This document shows, piece by piece, positions 42,755 through 53,825 of a DNA stretch of 64,000 bases. The number at the start of each line of letters is the position of its first letter. Position 1 is the first letter of the stretch. The translations under genes were made by a program, and so were the position numbers. The notes under the pieces were generated by a model. That model saw only the letters and a program-made list of their open reading frames with translations. It was not told the origin of the DNA and searched no databases. The stretch is from Hymenobacter setariae (GTDB lineage: Bacteria; Bacteroidota; Bacteroidia; Cytophagales; Hymenobacteraceae), in contig NZ_VMRJ01000001.1 in assembly GCF_007713685.1 (NCBI RefSeq), positions 248,001 through 312,000 of the forward strand, written 5' to 3'.

Positions 42755-43540
42755 ATGTTAACCAAACGCCTCATTGCCTGCCTCGATGTGCAGAATGGCC
42801 GCACCGTGAAGGGTACCAACTTCGTGAACCTGCGCGACGCCGGCGACCCCGTGGCGCTGGCCGCGCGCTACGCCCAAGAGGGTATCGACGAGCTAGTGCT
42901 GCTCGACATCACGGCCACTGTAGAAAAGCGCCGCACCCTCATCGAATTGGTGCGCAACGTGGCCCGTGAGGTCAACATCCCCTTCACCGTGGGTGGCGGC
43001 ATTGGGGCGGTGGCCGACGTGGAGGCGCTGCTGCTGAGTGGCGCCGATAAGGTTAGTCTTAATTCTTCGGTGCTGCGCGAGCCCGGCCTGATTGACGAAC
43101 TGGCCCGCCGCTTCGGCTCGCAGGCCATCGTGGTGGCCGTAGATGCCCGTCAAACCAACGAAGCCGCCGCCAGCCCGGCCGATGAAGCCTGGGAGGTGTT
43201 CACCCACGGTGGCCGCCATCCCGCCGGCCGCGAGGCCGTAGCGTGGTGCCGCGAAGCCACCGAGCGCGGCGCGGGCGAAATTCTCCTCACCAGCATGAGC
43301 CACGACGGTACCCGCGACGGCTATGCCCTAGGGCTCACGCGAGGCGTGTCAGCGGCTGTGGGGGTACCGGTTATTGCCTCGGGTGGGGCGGGGGCCGCGC
43401 CGCACTTCCGCGACGTGCTGCTGCCTGGTGGCGCTGAAGCCGCGCTGGCGGCCAGCGTTTTTCACTTCGGCGACTTGTCGGTGGCTGGCCTCAAAAACTA
43501 CCTGCTGGCCGAGGGCGTGGCCATGCGACCAGTAGGGTAG
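42755..43540 (+). CDS. hisF: Imidazole glycerol phosphate synthase cyclase subunit
   Basis: HisF uses ammonia from HisH to make IGP and AICAR. The 261-residue barrel has RLIACLDVQNGRTVKGTNFV (Asp of CLDV), PFTVGGGIGAVADVEALLLS, AIVVAVDARQTN and EILLTSMSHDGTRDGYALGL, and VPVIASGGAGAAPHF. The second catalytic Asp lies in VAVDARQ. Last but one of the his genes. Confidence 0.97.
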   Translation: MLTKRLIACLDVQNGRTVKGTNFVNLRDAGDPVALAARYAQEGIDELVLLDITATVEKRRTLIELVRNVAREVNIPFTVGGGIGAVADVEALLLSGADKVSLNSSVLREPGLIDELARRFGSQAIVVAVDARQTNEAAASPADEAWEVFTHGGRHPAGREAVAWCREATERGAGEILLTSMSHDGTRDGYALGLTRGVSAAVGVPVIASGGAGAAPHFRDVLLPGGAEAALAASVFHFGDLSVAGLKNYLLAEGVAMRPVG

Positions 43541-43645
43541 AGGGAAGCCAACCTAGGGGCGTTGGCAGGGCTTCCTAGGTCGGCTGGCGCGCTCCTAGGG
43601 GCCTGTAGGCTGAGTGGCTAGGATTCGGTATACCTAGCACCCGGT

Positions 43646-43653
43646 TACTTTTG
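43646..43653 (+). promoter_or_regulatory. Possible internal -7 element before the VOC gene
   Basis: TACTTTTG matches TAnnTTTG 32 nt before the VOC start. The upstream 100 nt hold three CCTAGG hexamers. No TTG is found at the expected place, so the strength of this promoter is doubtful. Confidence 0.4.
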
Positions 43654-43684
43654 TGCTACCAACTAGTGCTGGTTTTTCGCTTTT

Positions 43685-44092
43685 ATGACTCAACAACTCG
43701 CCCATGTGGCCCTGCTGGTGCACGACTACGACGAGGCTATTGCCTTTTACACCCAAAAGCTGGGCTTCCGGTTGGTGGCCGATACGCCCCTGAGTCCTGG
43801 TAAGCGTTGGGTGCTGGTGGCTCCAGCGGATACAGATAGTGCTGGTCCGGCTTTGTTGCTGGCTAAAGCCGAGGGCGCCGAGCAGCAAAGCCGGGTGGGT
43901 AACCAGACTGGTGGCCGGGTATTTCTCTTTCTAAACACCGATGACTTCTGGCGCGATTACCATCAGTTCACCGCTCGCGGGGTGGCTTTCCAGGAAACGC
44001 CCCGCGACGAAGTCTACGCCACGGTTGCTGTCTTTGCCGACCTCTACGGCAACCTCTGGGACCTGCTGCAACCCAAACCCCAGCCGGCCTAG
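43685..44092 (+). CDS. VOC (glyoxalase/bleomycin-resistance) family protein
   Basis: The 135-residue protein has the two beta-alpha-beta-beta-beta units of the vicinal-oxygen-chelate fold: LAHVALLVHDYDEAIAFYTQ, KLGFRLVADTPLSPGKRW, then GRVFLFLNTDDFWRDYHQFT and VAVFADLYGNLWDLLQP. The metal-binding His and Glu of true glyoxalases are only partly evident (His6 in LAHVAL). The substrate is unknown. It lies between hisF and hisIE, with an own promoter possible. Confidence 0.85.
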   Translation: MTQQLAHVALLVHDYDEAIAFYTQKLGFRLVADTPLSPGKRWVLVAPADTDSAGPALLLAKAEGAEQQSRVGNQTGGRVFLFLNTDDFWRDYHQFTARGVAFQETPRDEVYATVAVFADLYGNLWDLLQPKPQPA

Positions 44093-44111
44093 CCGGCTTA
44101 GTAGTTAGTAT

Positions 44112-44810
44112 ATGGACTTAGATTTTCAAAAAATGCCCGACCAGCTTGTGCCTGCTATTGTGCAGGACGCTGCCACCGGGCAAGTACTCATGCTGGGCTA
44201 TTTCAATGCCGAAGCCTGGGTTAAAACGCAGGCTGAGGGCCGCGTTACCTTTTTCTCGCGCTCCAAGCAGCGTCTCTGGACCAAGGGCGAAACCAGTGGC
44301 CACTACTTGCAGGTAGAGAGCCTGCATATTGACTGCGACCAGGATACGGTGTTGGTGCGTGCCCATCCGGCTGGTCCCACTTGCCACCGGGGTACTACCA
44401 GTTGCTTTGATGCGGAGCTAGCCACAACGGTTGCCCCTGTCGCGGCTGGTAGCGGCGTTGTAGTAGGAGCGGGGTCGCCTGCTCCCGCTGTAGGATTCCT
44501 AGCTGAGCTGGACCAACTCATCGAGCGGCGGCGGCAGTTTCCGGCCGAGGAGCCGGGTTCGTATACAGTGCGTTTGTTTGAGAAAGGCTTGGCCCGTATT
44601 GCCCAAAAGGTGGGGGAGGAGGCCGTCGAAACCGTTATCGACGCGATGGCTGGTAATAAAGCCGGCCTAGCTGGTGAGGCCGCCGACTTAGTGTACCATC
44701 TGTTGGTATTACTACGGGCCAGTGGTTCCTCGCTCGATGAGATGCTAGCTGTGCTACGGCAGCGCCACCAGACTATTGGTGCGGGCCAGCGTCGTCCGTT
44801 GCCCGACTAG
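44112..44810 (+). CDS. hisIE: Bifunctional PR-AMP cyclohydrolase / PR-ATP pyrophosphatase
   Basis: The 232-residue fusion has an N-terminal HisI domain (VPAIVQDAATGQVLMLGYFN, SRSKQRLWTKGETSGHYLQV, HIDCDQDTVLV, TCHRGTTSCF with zinc ligands). A HisE domain follows a short Ala/Gly-rich linker (LAELDQLIERRRQFP, SYTVRLFEKGLARIAQKVGE, EAVETVIDAMAGN, AADLVYHLLVLL). It performs steps 2 and 3. It is the last his gene and ends at a very strong hairpin. Confidence 0.96.
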   Translation: MDLDFQKMPDQLVPAIVQDAATGQVLMLGYFNAEAWVKTQAEGRVTFFSRSKQRLWTKGETSGHYLQVESLHIDCDQDTVLVRAHPAGPTCHRGTTSCFDAELATTVAPVAAGSGVVVGAGSPAPAVGFLAELDQLIERRRQFPAEEPGSYTVRLFEKGLARIAQKVGEEAVETVIDAMAGNKAGLAGEAADLVYHLLVLLRASGSSLDEMLAVLRQRHQTIGAGQRRPLPD

Positions 44811-44825
44811 GATGTGGGCATAGCC

Positions 44826-44887
44826 ATACTCTTTAAAGTAAAAGCCCTCTCCATTAAGTTGGAGAGGGCTTTTACTTTAAAGAGTAT
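44826..44887. terminator. 27-bp bidirectional terminator after hisIE
   Basis: A perfect 27-bp stem (ATACTCTTTAAAGTAAAAGC... at 44826-44852 with 44861-44887) and 8-nt loop lies between convergent genes. It can end the his message and also the minus-strand gene that ends at 44945. Confidence 0.85.
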
Positions 44888-44944
44888 TCAACTTAACATA
44901 ATAAGTAGATAGCGTTTAAATACGCTGCTTACTAGTGTTTTAAC

Positions 44945-45982
44945 TTATTGCTTAAGGCGTCGCTCTATTTTATCGAGTAATGCCCGCACTAAAGCTAGGT
45001 CATCTATATCGACCACGTCTAGTTGAGTGTTGAGCCCTGGCCCCACTAGTTGAATACGAAATAGTAAATCGGCTGTACCTGCTTGGGCTAGGGGCGGGGT
45101 AATAGGTGGCTCGGAGCTAATGGCTACAGGCGTTGCTTGCGCTGTAGCAGGTATAGCTTGTGGTGTAAGCCTTGGTGGAGCAGATTCTGTAGTTGTAGTC
45201 GGGGTACTAGGCGTCGAATTGAAGCCAAACAAGTGTGCTATTGCATCGGTGGTTGCTGCTGGAGCGGGCCGGGGCGCTGGCAAGGGTGTCCGGTTGGGTG
45301 CCGTTGGTTTAGGAAGAGGTGTATGTACTGTGCTTGCTACTAAGGAACCCGTTGTTTCGGGTTCGCTGTTGGCATCATTTGTATCGGGTGCGTCGTCCTC
45401 ATCGTTGTCGTCTGCGGCGGGCACAGCAGGCGCTGGTGATTGACGGAAGATATTACCAGCGGGTGGTGGGCTAGCGAGTTCTCGCCGGGGTGGCTGTTGT
45501 GCGGCGAGTTGGTCTATATCCGCTACGATATTGTTCTCATCAAGAATGCCGACCATGCATGCTCCATCAATAAAGGCCTTCGCTACGCTTTGTGCGTTTA
45601 TCTCTTCTACATCAAATTCTCGAATTAAAAGCACATCGAGCATTGCTGCAGGTAGCTCGCGCGAGCGGAATTTGCGGCAGAGTTGTGTGAATAGAGGCGG
45701 CGTTAAAAAGGCTTCGCGGTGGAATACCAATTCCTCTTGCTTATCATATGCATGCTTGATGCGTCGGAAAAGGGTCGTTGTTGTTAGCATCTCCCGCTTG
45801 CTAGTCAATAAGCCAAACTTGACAGCTGAGCCTATGATAGCCTTAAAGGAGCCACTGACTTTCCGGTTGAGTTTGCGGGCACAGGTTTCAAGGGCGCATT
45901 TTCCTCCAGTATCATCTACTACTTCAGCGATTTCCCAGGCTCCGGTATAGCTAGTACGGGGGTAGTCTATAAGTTTAGGCAT
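44945..45982 (-). CDS. Uncharacterised three-part protein (helical head, disordered linker, short tail)
   Basis: I do not recognise the family. Of 345 residues, the first ~160 form a compact, probably helical head (SYTGAWEIAEVVDDTGGKCA, KVSGSFKAIIGSAVKFGLLT, EINAQSVAKAFIDGACMVGI) that looks like tandem winged-helix domains. A linker of about 130 residues, rich in Pro, Ala and Thr, with an acidic patch (AADDNDEDDAPDTNDANSEP), leads to a short tail of about 40 residues (LLFRIQLVGPGLNTQLDVVD...). No signal peptide. The upstream DNA is AT-rich with a long hairpin. A DNA-binding regulatory or replication-linked role is possible but not shown. Confidence 0.65.
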   Translation of the reverse strand: MPKLIDYPRTSYTGAWEIAEVVDDTGGKCALETCARKLNRKVSGSFKAIIGSAVKFGLLTSKREMLTTTTLFRRIKHAYDKQEELVFHREAFLTPPLFTQLCRKFRSRELPAAMLDVLLIREFDVEEINAQSVAKAFIDGACMVGILDENNIVADIDQLAAQQPPRRELASPPPAGNIFRQSPAPAVPAADDNDEDDAPDTNDANSEPETTGSLVASTVHTPLPKPTAPNRTPLPAPRPAPAATTDAIAHLFGFNSTPSTPTTTTESAPPRLTPQAIPATAQATPVAISSEPPITPPLAQAGTADLLFRIQLVGPGLNTQLDVVDIDDLALVRALLDKIERRLKQ

Positions 45983-46985
45983 AAAAACGGGTGTTGTGGT
46001 TAGCAGAGAGAGAAAACTTAACGTAGTAAATAAACAAAGGTTATTCTATAATAGTACTATAAAGTATAAAAAAGTCCAAAATATTTATCTATTTTAAAAC
46101 TTTTTTATACTTTATAGTACTAAAAGCTAATATCCTTAATTATGTGCTAACTGATGCAGCTTAAATAGAGTAGGGGGTAACCCCATCTTATTATACCACA
46201 CTTATACCTCATACTACATTTCTTACTCACAATTACATCCCTAAGCGCCCATACTATAATTAATACCCATGAGACTCAAGGTGGCCGCAGCAGGAGTTAC
46301 TTCGGTTTCCGAAGAGACACTATTCTCAAGAGACCAATAATCAATTATCTCTTAGCATTCCAGCCAACCCTTAACACATCTACCACCAATCGCCAGCAAC
46401 TGAGCTGCAACTACCTCAATGTGCCTATATGATACAGAATACACAAGTGTCTTAAGTGCCTAGTGCGCCGTAGCTATTCGCAAGGCTCATCTATAGCTGG
46501 CACACAGGACACACTGATTCTTAGGTCCGCTTAGGTTAACAACGATTGTATATTAGGACAAGCAGTAAAATAAAAACTGGCGGTCAATTCTACCCGCCCT
46601 GCGTCCAGACGCATAATAGCCTCCTAGGTATCCAACAGCGCTTCAAACTAAACGTAGCCAACGACCACATGGCCACCACATAGAAAGATTTATTACGGTT
46701 CAGCCTACGCCTAGTCTATCTAATGGCAATACAGTACAAACTATTTTCACTAGAATGATGCTAGATGCTAAGAGTGCTAGGTGTCAAATCTATTCACTCC
46801 GAACTAACGACAAAAATGATTTTGCTGCCTTACAACTAGGGCTTCTTTCACAAGAGCTTTTAATATCTAAGTGCCCTAGAAATAAGCACTATAATTTGTC
46901 TTATAATTTATATTATGTTAAGTTGAGTTTTGTTAAGCCGGTCACTAGCCTATCAAGCCCTCCCTACCTAGCCAAACAGAGACAA
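45983..46985. other. About 1 kb of AT-rich DNA without a recognisable gene
   Basis: The stretch is much poorer in GC than the rest of the window, with many stops in all frames. It holds the 24-bp hairpin (46052-46122) at one end and the TPR-gene terminator at the other. One plus-strand frame of about 87 codons (46755-47018) runs into that terminator and lacks coding features, so I did not call it. I see no rRNA, tRNA or CRISPR. It could be decayed or foreign DNA, or hold an unrecognised RNA. Confidence 0.5.
46052..46122. promoter_or_regulatory. 24-bp perfect AT-rich hairpin upstream of the unknown gene
   Basis: TAGTACTATAAAGTATAAAA... at 46052-46075 is fully complementary to 46099-46122, with a 23-nt AT-rich loop. 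Each arm ends in the small palindrome TAGTACTA. It lies 70-140 nt upstream of the minus-strand gene that starts at 45982, beside a near-consensus ACCTTTG. It could be an operator or a cruciform site. Confidence 0.6.
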
Positions 46986-47016
46986 AAAAAGGCCCGGCAA
47001 CTAGCCGGGCCTTTTT
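46986..47016 (-). terminator. Terminator of the TPR gene
   Basis: AAAAAGGCCCGGC (46986-46998) pairs with GCCGGGCCTTTTT (47004-47016). On the minus strand it ends in a T-run, 20 nt after the TPR-gene stop. It is symmetric, so it may also work on the plus strand. Confidence 0.85.
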
Positions 47017-47035
47017 AAATACTAAAAGCGAATGC

Positions 47036-48235
47036 TTACTTCATCGCTTGCAGTTTGGCATTCATTCGCTCCGAGTCAGCCGAGCGACCTAGGCGGTGGT
47101 ACACCTTCTGCAAGGCCGTTGCCGAGCTACGGTCATTTGGCTGCAGTTCCAACGCCTTTTCGAAATACGGCACTGAGGCTTCGAAATATTTTTTAGCGTC
47201 GGCCTCTATTTTTTTGCCTTGCGCTTGATAAGTCTTCAAGTCCATTTTGCTGGCCTTAGTGTAGAGCCCAGCAGCCTTGTTGTAGTTGTAGATACCCATG
47301 TTGTACTGGGAATCGAAGTTGTTTGGGTCTAGCGAGATAGCCTTTTTGTAGTCTTCCTGCGCTAGGTCCGACTTCTTCTGCGCATCGTAAATACCAGCCC
47401 GCACCGCGTACAGGTTAGCATTTGATGGATCAGCAGCAATTGCTTTGTTGATTTTTTCCAAAGCACCGGCTCCGCCGTTGGTTCCCATCGACATGTTGAG
47501 GTCCTCAATCAAGAACGTCTTATTGTTGGGATACGCCGTTAACCCCTGCTGCACGATTTTTTTGGCATCAGCCTCGTTTTTCTCTTCACGGGCAATCGAG
47601 AGCAAACGCGTGTACACCGTCACTGGCGCAGGCTTGCTTTTATACGCGTCCAATCCTAGCAGCTGGTTGTAGCTAGCTTTTGCCCCGGCATAATCCTGCT
47701 TGGCGTCTTGAGTATAAGCGCTGTAGAGCACTGCCGTTGTATCCTGCGGATTTATTTTAGATGCCAACTGGAAGTTAGACAGTGCTTTGTCGTAGTCCTT
47801 GGCCTGGTAGCCGGCAACACCCGCGTTGAATGCGAGCCCGTACAGGTTGTTCAACTGACCAGGTACTTGCTTGCCGTATTCACCCGTGGGACCGTCTAAT
47901 TCCAACGCTTTATTATACGATTCGACCGCTTTTTGCAGTGGCTCGCCAGGCTGCATGTCCTTGGTATACTTGGTATACAGCGCTTGCGTAGCTGGGTTGA
48001 GCAACTGCGCGTAAATTTCACCTCGCGTAAACCAGGCTTTGGCCTTATCCTTATCCTTGGTCTTATCGCTAGCTACGGCCTGGTTAATGCTTTCTAGCGC
48101 CTTATCTAGCTGGCCGGACTTTTGGCTGAGCATGGCATTGGTGATAGCCGAACTCTGAGCTTGGGCAGGCGAAACGGCACCAACAGCTACCATAAGCGCA
48201 GCCGTGGCGGCCAGCGTCAGGAATGAATTTTTCAT
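47036..48235 (-). CDS. Periplasmic tetratricopeptide-repeat protein
   Basis: The 399-residue protein has a signal peptide (FLTLAATAALMVAVGAVSPA, cut near AQAQ). Several TPR units follow, visible as KALESINQAVASDKTKDKDK, DYDKALSNFQLASKINPQDT, KINKAIAADPSNANLYAVRA, DLAQEDYKKAISLDPNNFDS and PYFEKALELQPNDRSSATAL. Such proteins scaffold periplasmic complexes in Bacteroidota. No catalytic domain is seen. It is next to gyrA (minus strand, 191 nt gap), with a separate promoter element and terminator. Confidence 0.88.
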   Translation of the reverse strand: MKNSFLTLAATAALMVAVGAVSPAQAQSSAITNAMLSQKSGQLDKALESINQAVASDKTKDKDKAKAWFTRGEIYAQLLNPATQALYTKYTKDMQPGEPLQKAVESYNKALELDGPTGEYGKQVPGQLNNLYGLAFNAGVAGYQAKDYDKALSNFQLASKINPQDTTAVLYSAYTQDAKQDYAGAKASYNQLLGLDAYKSKPAPVTVYTRLLSIAREEKNEADAKKIVQQGLTAYPNNKTFLIEDLNMSMGTNGGAGALEKINKAIAADPSNANLYAVRAGIYDAQKKSDLAQEDYKKAISLDPNNFDSQYNMGIYNYNKAAGLYTKASKMDLKTYQAQGKKIEADAKKYFEASVPYFEKALELQPNDRSSATALQKVYHRLGRSADSERMNAKLQAMK

Positions 48236-48266
48236 GGGGAAGGGAAAGAAAAAAATGATGACGGGG

Positions 48267-48274
48267 CAAAACTA
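48267..48274 (-). promoter_or_regulatory. -7 element of the TPR gene
   Basis: On the minus strand TAGTTTTG matches TAnnTTTG, 32 nt before the TPR-gene ATG. A TTC rather than TTG lies at about the -33 distance. Confidence 0.45.
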
Positions 48275-48426
48275 CACCCATCTGACAAACGAACACGGCC
48301 CGTTTACGGAGAGTTATCTGGGCGGTTACCAGAAAAATCTACTTAAAATCCTGTTCCATAAGCTGGGCCAAAGAGAGGGGCAACCCGCGTAAACCGGCTG
48401 CCCCTCCCCTAGTACCTCAGCAAAGT

Positions 48427-51018
<2,592 letters not shown>

Positions 51019-51285
51019 GCTTAATTTAAGCTGTTAGCTGACAGCAGCTAGCTGCCAGCGCGGTTCGGAAAAAAGCAGTTGGTAGCGGTCCGGCTTCCAA
51101 AACAGAAAGTAACGCACCCACTCGCCTACTGCTTATATATGCGCGCAAGTTACGGCGAAAAACCCGGTTTTCCTAGCCTCTGCGCCACTTTAAAGCTTGT
51201 CTCGTCCTCCCCACGAGTTAGGGCCCCGCGCTTATCCTACCCCCATAAAAATCAGTAATCCGACTTTTAGGCGTTATAGCGCCGC

Positions 51286-51543
51286 TTATTTCAGCGACTT
51301 ACTATGGTCGCTGGCCCGGCGGCGATTTTTACCTTCCGAATTGAGCTTGATACGCTCCCCCACGGCTGGGTACTGCATCTTCCAAATAGGACGAGCCCGG
51401 TACTTTACCCCGTTGTGCAGGTGTGCCTTGCGCGCGTGGCACGCATCGATGGGGCACGTGCGGCAGCTGGCTAGCAGCAACACCAAGAGGGGCACTATAT
51501 AAAGCGGCCCACGGCCGAACATGGAGAGTACACGAAGCTTCAT
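51286..51543 (-). CDS. Small conserved-looking lipoprotein
   Basis: The 85-residue protein has a lipoprotein signal ending in LLVLLLASC, then a Cys-rich start CRTCPIDACHARKAHLHNGV and a basic tail (KYRARPIWKMQYPAVGERIK). I recall similar tiny lipoproteins in related Bacteroidota, but function is unknown. It starts at the ATG at 51543; a shorter form from Met8 is possible. It lies between gyrA and the HD-domain gene. Confidence 0.6.
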   Translation of the reverse strand: MKLRVLSMFGRGPLYIVPLLVLLLASCRTCPIDACHARKAHLHNGVKYRARPIWKMQYPAVGERIKLNSEGKNRRRASDHSKSLK

Positions 51544-51601
51544 CGCTCTAAAGATACAGGGCGCCGGCGGCGCCCTAGGTTGGGTAGGTAAGGGCCGCTG
51601 G

Positions 51602-52258
51602 CTACTTCACGTCAGTGCTATCCCACTCGGCCAGGAACTGCGTCACGAACTCCTCCATAAACTGATGCCGACGCGCGGCTAGCTGCCGGGCGGCCGGCGT
51701 GTGCAGGCGGTCTTTGAGGTGCAGCAGCTTCTCGTAGAAGTGGTTGAGCGTAGGTGCGGTGCTTTGCTTGTACTGCTCGAAGTCGGCGTGCGACACGGGC
51801 GGTGTGGCTGGGTCGTGCATCGGGCGGCCCTTGTGGCCGCCGTAGGCAAAAGCCCGGCCTACGCCGATGGCCCCAATGGCATCGAGCCGGTCGGCATCTT
51901 GCACCACGGCCGCTTCGGGACTGCTCACGGGCGTTTCGACCCCTAGGCCTTTAAAGCTTACTTCGCGGATAACCTGCTCGACGCGGGCCACCGTGGCTTC
52001 GGGTACCTGCTGGCTCAGCAGCCAAGCGCGAGCAGCGCGGGGACCAGCCTCGTAGTCGCCCCCATGAAACTTCCAGTCGGCGATATCGTGCAGCAGCGCG
52101 GCCAGTTCGGCTACTTCGAGGTCGGTGCCCGGCGTTTGGGCACCTAGGGCACGGGCCACGTGCCACACCCGCCGAATGTGGGGCCAATCGTGACCCGAGC
52201 CCTCGGCTTGAAATTTTTCTTCGATGAAAGCAGCCGTAGCAGCGATAACTGGGGTCAT
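51602..52258 (-). CDS. HD-domain phosphohydrolase
   Basis: The 218-residue HD protein resembles YedJ-like hydrolases. The metal motif is HDWPHIRRVWHVARAL, with ELAALLHDIADWKFHGGDYE (the HD pair) and VQDADRLDAIGAIGVGRAFA. The open frame extends to 52450, but those 64 residues are low-complexity Arg/Ala and overlap the gpsA region. The ATG at 52258 (MTPVIAATAAFIEEKF) is the natural start. The substrate is unknown. Confidence 0.88.
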   Translation of the reverse strand: MTPVIAATAAFIEEKFQAEGSGHDWPHIRRVWHVARALGAQTPGTDLEVAELAALLHDIADWKFHGGDYEAGPRAARAWLLSQQVPEATVARVEQVIREVSFKGLGVETPVSSPEAAVVQDADRLDAIGAIGVGRAFAYGGHKGRPMHDPATPPVSHADFEQYKQSTAPTLNHFYEKLLHLKDRLHTPAARQLAARRHQFMEEFVTQFLAEWDSTDVK

Positions 52259-52467
52259 GGCGGTGACGTAGTGTAAAACTATAGAGAAGGCCGAGCGAGC
52301 CCGCGCCGGGCTGACCCACTGACTAGCAGCCTTTACGGCAACTCGCCCGGCTGCCGGGCGCTGGACAGCCAAGCGCTGGCGTGCAAAGATGCGGCCCGGC
52401 ACGCTAGTTTGCGGGCTGAATTCCCTTCTGACCTGTTTGCCGGGTCGCATTGCCCCGGCCCTCTCCT

Positions 52468-53463
52468 ATGGAAAAAATTGCCATGCTTGGCGGCGGCTCC
52501 TGGGCCACGGCCCTCACCAAAATCCTCTCTGAGAACGGCGCCCGCGTCGATTGGTGGCTACGCTCGAAAGACGATGTGCAGCACTTACTGCGCACCGGCC
52601 ACAACCCGCGCTACCTCTCGGCCGTGCAGTTCGACCGCAACCTGGTCTACCCCACCACCGACCTCACCGACGCCGTGGCCGAGGCCGACTGGCTAGTGCT
52701 GGCCGTGCCCGCCGCCTTTGTGCAGCCCGTGCTCGATAAGCTAGGCCGCGACGCCCTACGCCACAAAAGCGGCGTAGTGTCGGCTATCAAAGGCATGATA
52801 CCCGGCAAAAACGTGCTCGTGACCGACTACGTGCAGGAGCGTTTTCGGCTGCCCGCCGCCCGCCTAGGGGTCATTGCGGGTCCCTGCCACGCGGAGGAGG
52901 TGGCTCTCGAAAAACAGAGCTACCTCACCATCGGCTCGCCCGACGTGAGTGGGCTGGCCAATAGCTTTTGTCACTTGCTACGCAACCGCTACGTGAGCGC
53001 CCACCCCGCCGCTGACCTAGACGGCATTGAGTACTGCGCCGTGATGAAGAACATCATAGCCCTCACCGGCGGCATCGCCCACGGCCTGGGCTATGGCGAC
53101 AACTTTCTGGCCGTGCTGGTGAGCAATGCCGTGCAGGAAATCAGACGCTTCTTACAAGCCATCTCGCCCCAGCCCCGCGACCTCTCCGCTTCAGCTTACC
53201 TAGGCGACTTGCTAGTAACAGCCTACTCGCAGTTTTCGCGCAACCGCACCTTTGGCAACATGGTGGGCCGCGGCTACTCGGTAAAGTCAGCCCAACTGGA
53301 AATGAACATGATTGCCGAAGGCTACTACGCCGTAAAAAGTATTCACGAGCTCAACCGCCAGCTCAAAGTGAATATGCCAATTACTACGGCAGCGTACAAT
53401 GTGTTGTATGAGCGTATCGCGCCAGCTGTAGAACTAGAGATTTTGAAAGAGAAGCTTAGGTAA
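52468..53463 (+). CDS. gpsA: NAD(P)+-dependent glycerol-3-phosphate dehydrogenase
   Basis: GpsA reduces dihydroxyacetone phosphate to sn-glycerol-3-phosphate for phospholipids. The 331-residue protein has the nucleotide-binding AMLGGGSWATALTKILSENG, then VSAIKGMIPGK, VIAGPCHAEEVALEKQSYLT and the catalytic Lys in EYCAVMKNIIALTGGIAHGL. The C-terminal FGNMVGRGYSVKSAQLEMNM is typical. It starts at the ATG at 52468; an upstream TTG at 52450 is not needed. Divergent from the HD-domain gene. Confidence 0.96.
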   Translation: MEKIAMLGGGSWATALTKILSENGARVDWWLRSKDDVQHLLRTGHNPRYLSAVQFDRNLVYPTTDLTDAVAEADWLVLAVPAAFVQPVLDKLGRDALRHKSGVVSAIKGMIPGKNVLVTDYVQERFRLPAARLGVIAGPCHAEEVALEKQSYLTIGSPDVSGLANSFCHLLRNRYVSAHPAADLDGIEYCAVMKNIIALTGGIAHGLGYGDNFLAVLVSNAVQEIRRFLQAISPQPRDLSASAYLGDLLVTAYSQFSRNRTFGNMVGRGYSVKSAQLEMNMIAEGYYAVKSIHELNRQLKVNMPITTAAYNVLYERIAPAVELEILKEKLR

Positions 53464-53550
53464 TGAAGCTTACGCAGACTTGCCTAACTACCTCGAAAAC
53501 CAATCTTTGACCCAATCCGTTATATTTGCGTCCGTCTCGAAGAAAATAAG

Positions 53551-53568
53551 GGGCCGAGCACTCGGCCC
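53551..53568 (-). terminator. Terminator of the 39-residue peptide gene
   Basis: GGGCCGAG (53551-53558) pairs with CTCGGCCC (53561-53568) with a tight loop. On the minus strand it is followed by CTTATTTTC. It lies 15 nt after the peptide stop codon. Confidence 0.6.
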
Positions 53569-53582
53569 AACCCCTTACCCAA

Positions 53583-53702
53583 CTACTGAGATAAGTAGGT
53601 GATAAGTAGCCCAGCCAACGCCTTGGCTACGCCACCCGCAAACCCCACTAATGCCGCCGTACCGATGGCATCAAGTAGTTTCTTCGCGTTGTCCCGTTTC
53701 AT
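53583..53702 (-). CDS. 39-residue hydrophobic peptide
   Basis: An ATG at 53702 opens a 39-codon frame, stopping at 53583. The peptide has a basic start (MKRDNAKKLLDAIG) and one hydrophobic stretch (TAALVGFAGGVAKALAGLLI) of membrane-span length. On the minus strand a TACTTTTG element lies upstream (53826-53833) and a terminator just downstream, so the gene looks like a transcription unit of its own. The size and shape fit small membrane peptides such as type I toxins or holin-like peptides. There is no homology evidence; the frame could be spurious. Confidence 0.5.
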   Translation of the reverse strand: MKRDNAKKLLDAIGTAALVGFAGGVAKALAGLLITYLSQ

Positions 53703-53742
53703 TAGTGTGAGGTGAAAGGGTTGTCGCAAAACCCCCACTTCA

Positions 53743-53782
53743 GAAACCCCGAGCTGTTACCGCAGCCGGGGTTTCCCTTTTT
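53743..53782 (+). terminator. Plus-strand terminator
   Basis: GAAACCCCG (53743-53751) pairs with CGGGGTTTC (53767-53775), then CCTTTTT. On the plus strand it ends either the gpsA message or the proposed antisense RNA. Confidence 0.65.
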
Positions 53783-53825
53783 CAAGGGCTACCGCAGGCC
53801 GGGGGACTAACCAACGCGCTTGGGG

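Larger units (their letters stand above)
53521..53780 (+). ncRNA. Possible antisense RNA opposite the 39-residue peptide
   Basis: TATATTTG at 53521-53528 matches TAnnTTTG. A plus-strand hairpin (GAAACCCCG 53743-53751 with CGGGGTTTC 53767-53775) is followed by CCTTTTT. Between them an RNA of about 245 nt would cover the whole minus-strand peptide gene. No TTG at -33 was found, so promoter support is partial. It could instead be only the distal end of the gpsA message with that terminator. Confidence 0.35.

Noticed and set aside
46755..47018. An 87-codon plus-strand frame in the AT-rich gap
   Set aside because: It runs through the TPR-gene terminator, has no motif, signal or start context, and its composition is that of the surrounding non-coding DNA.
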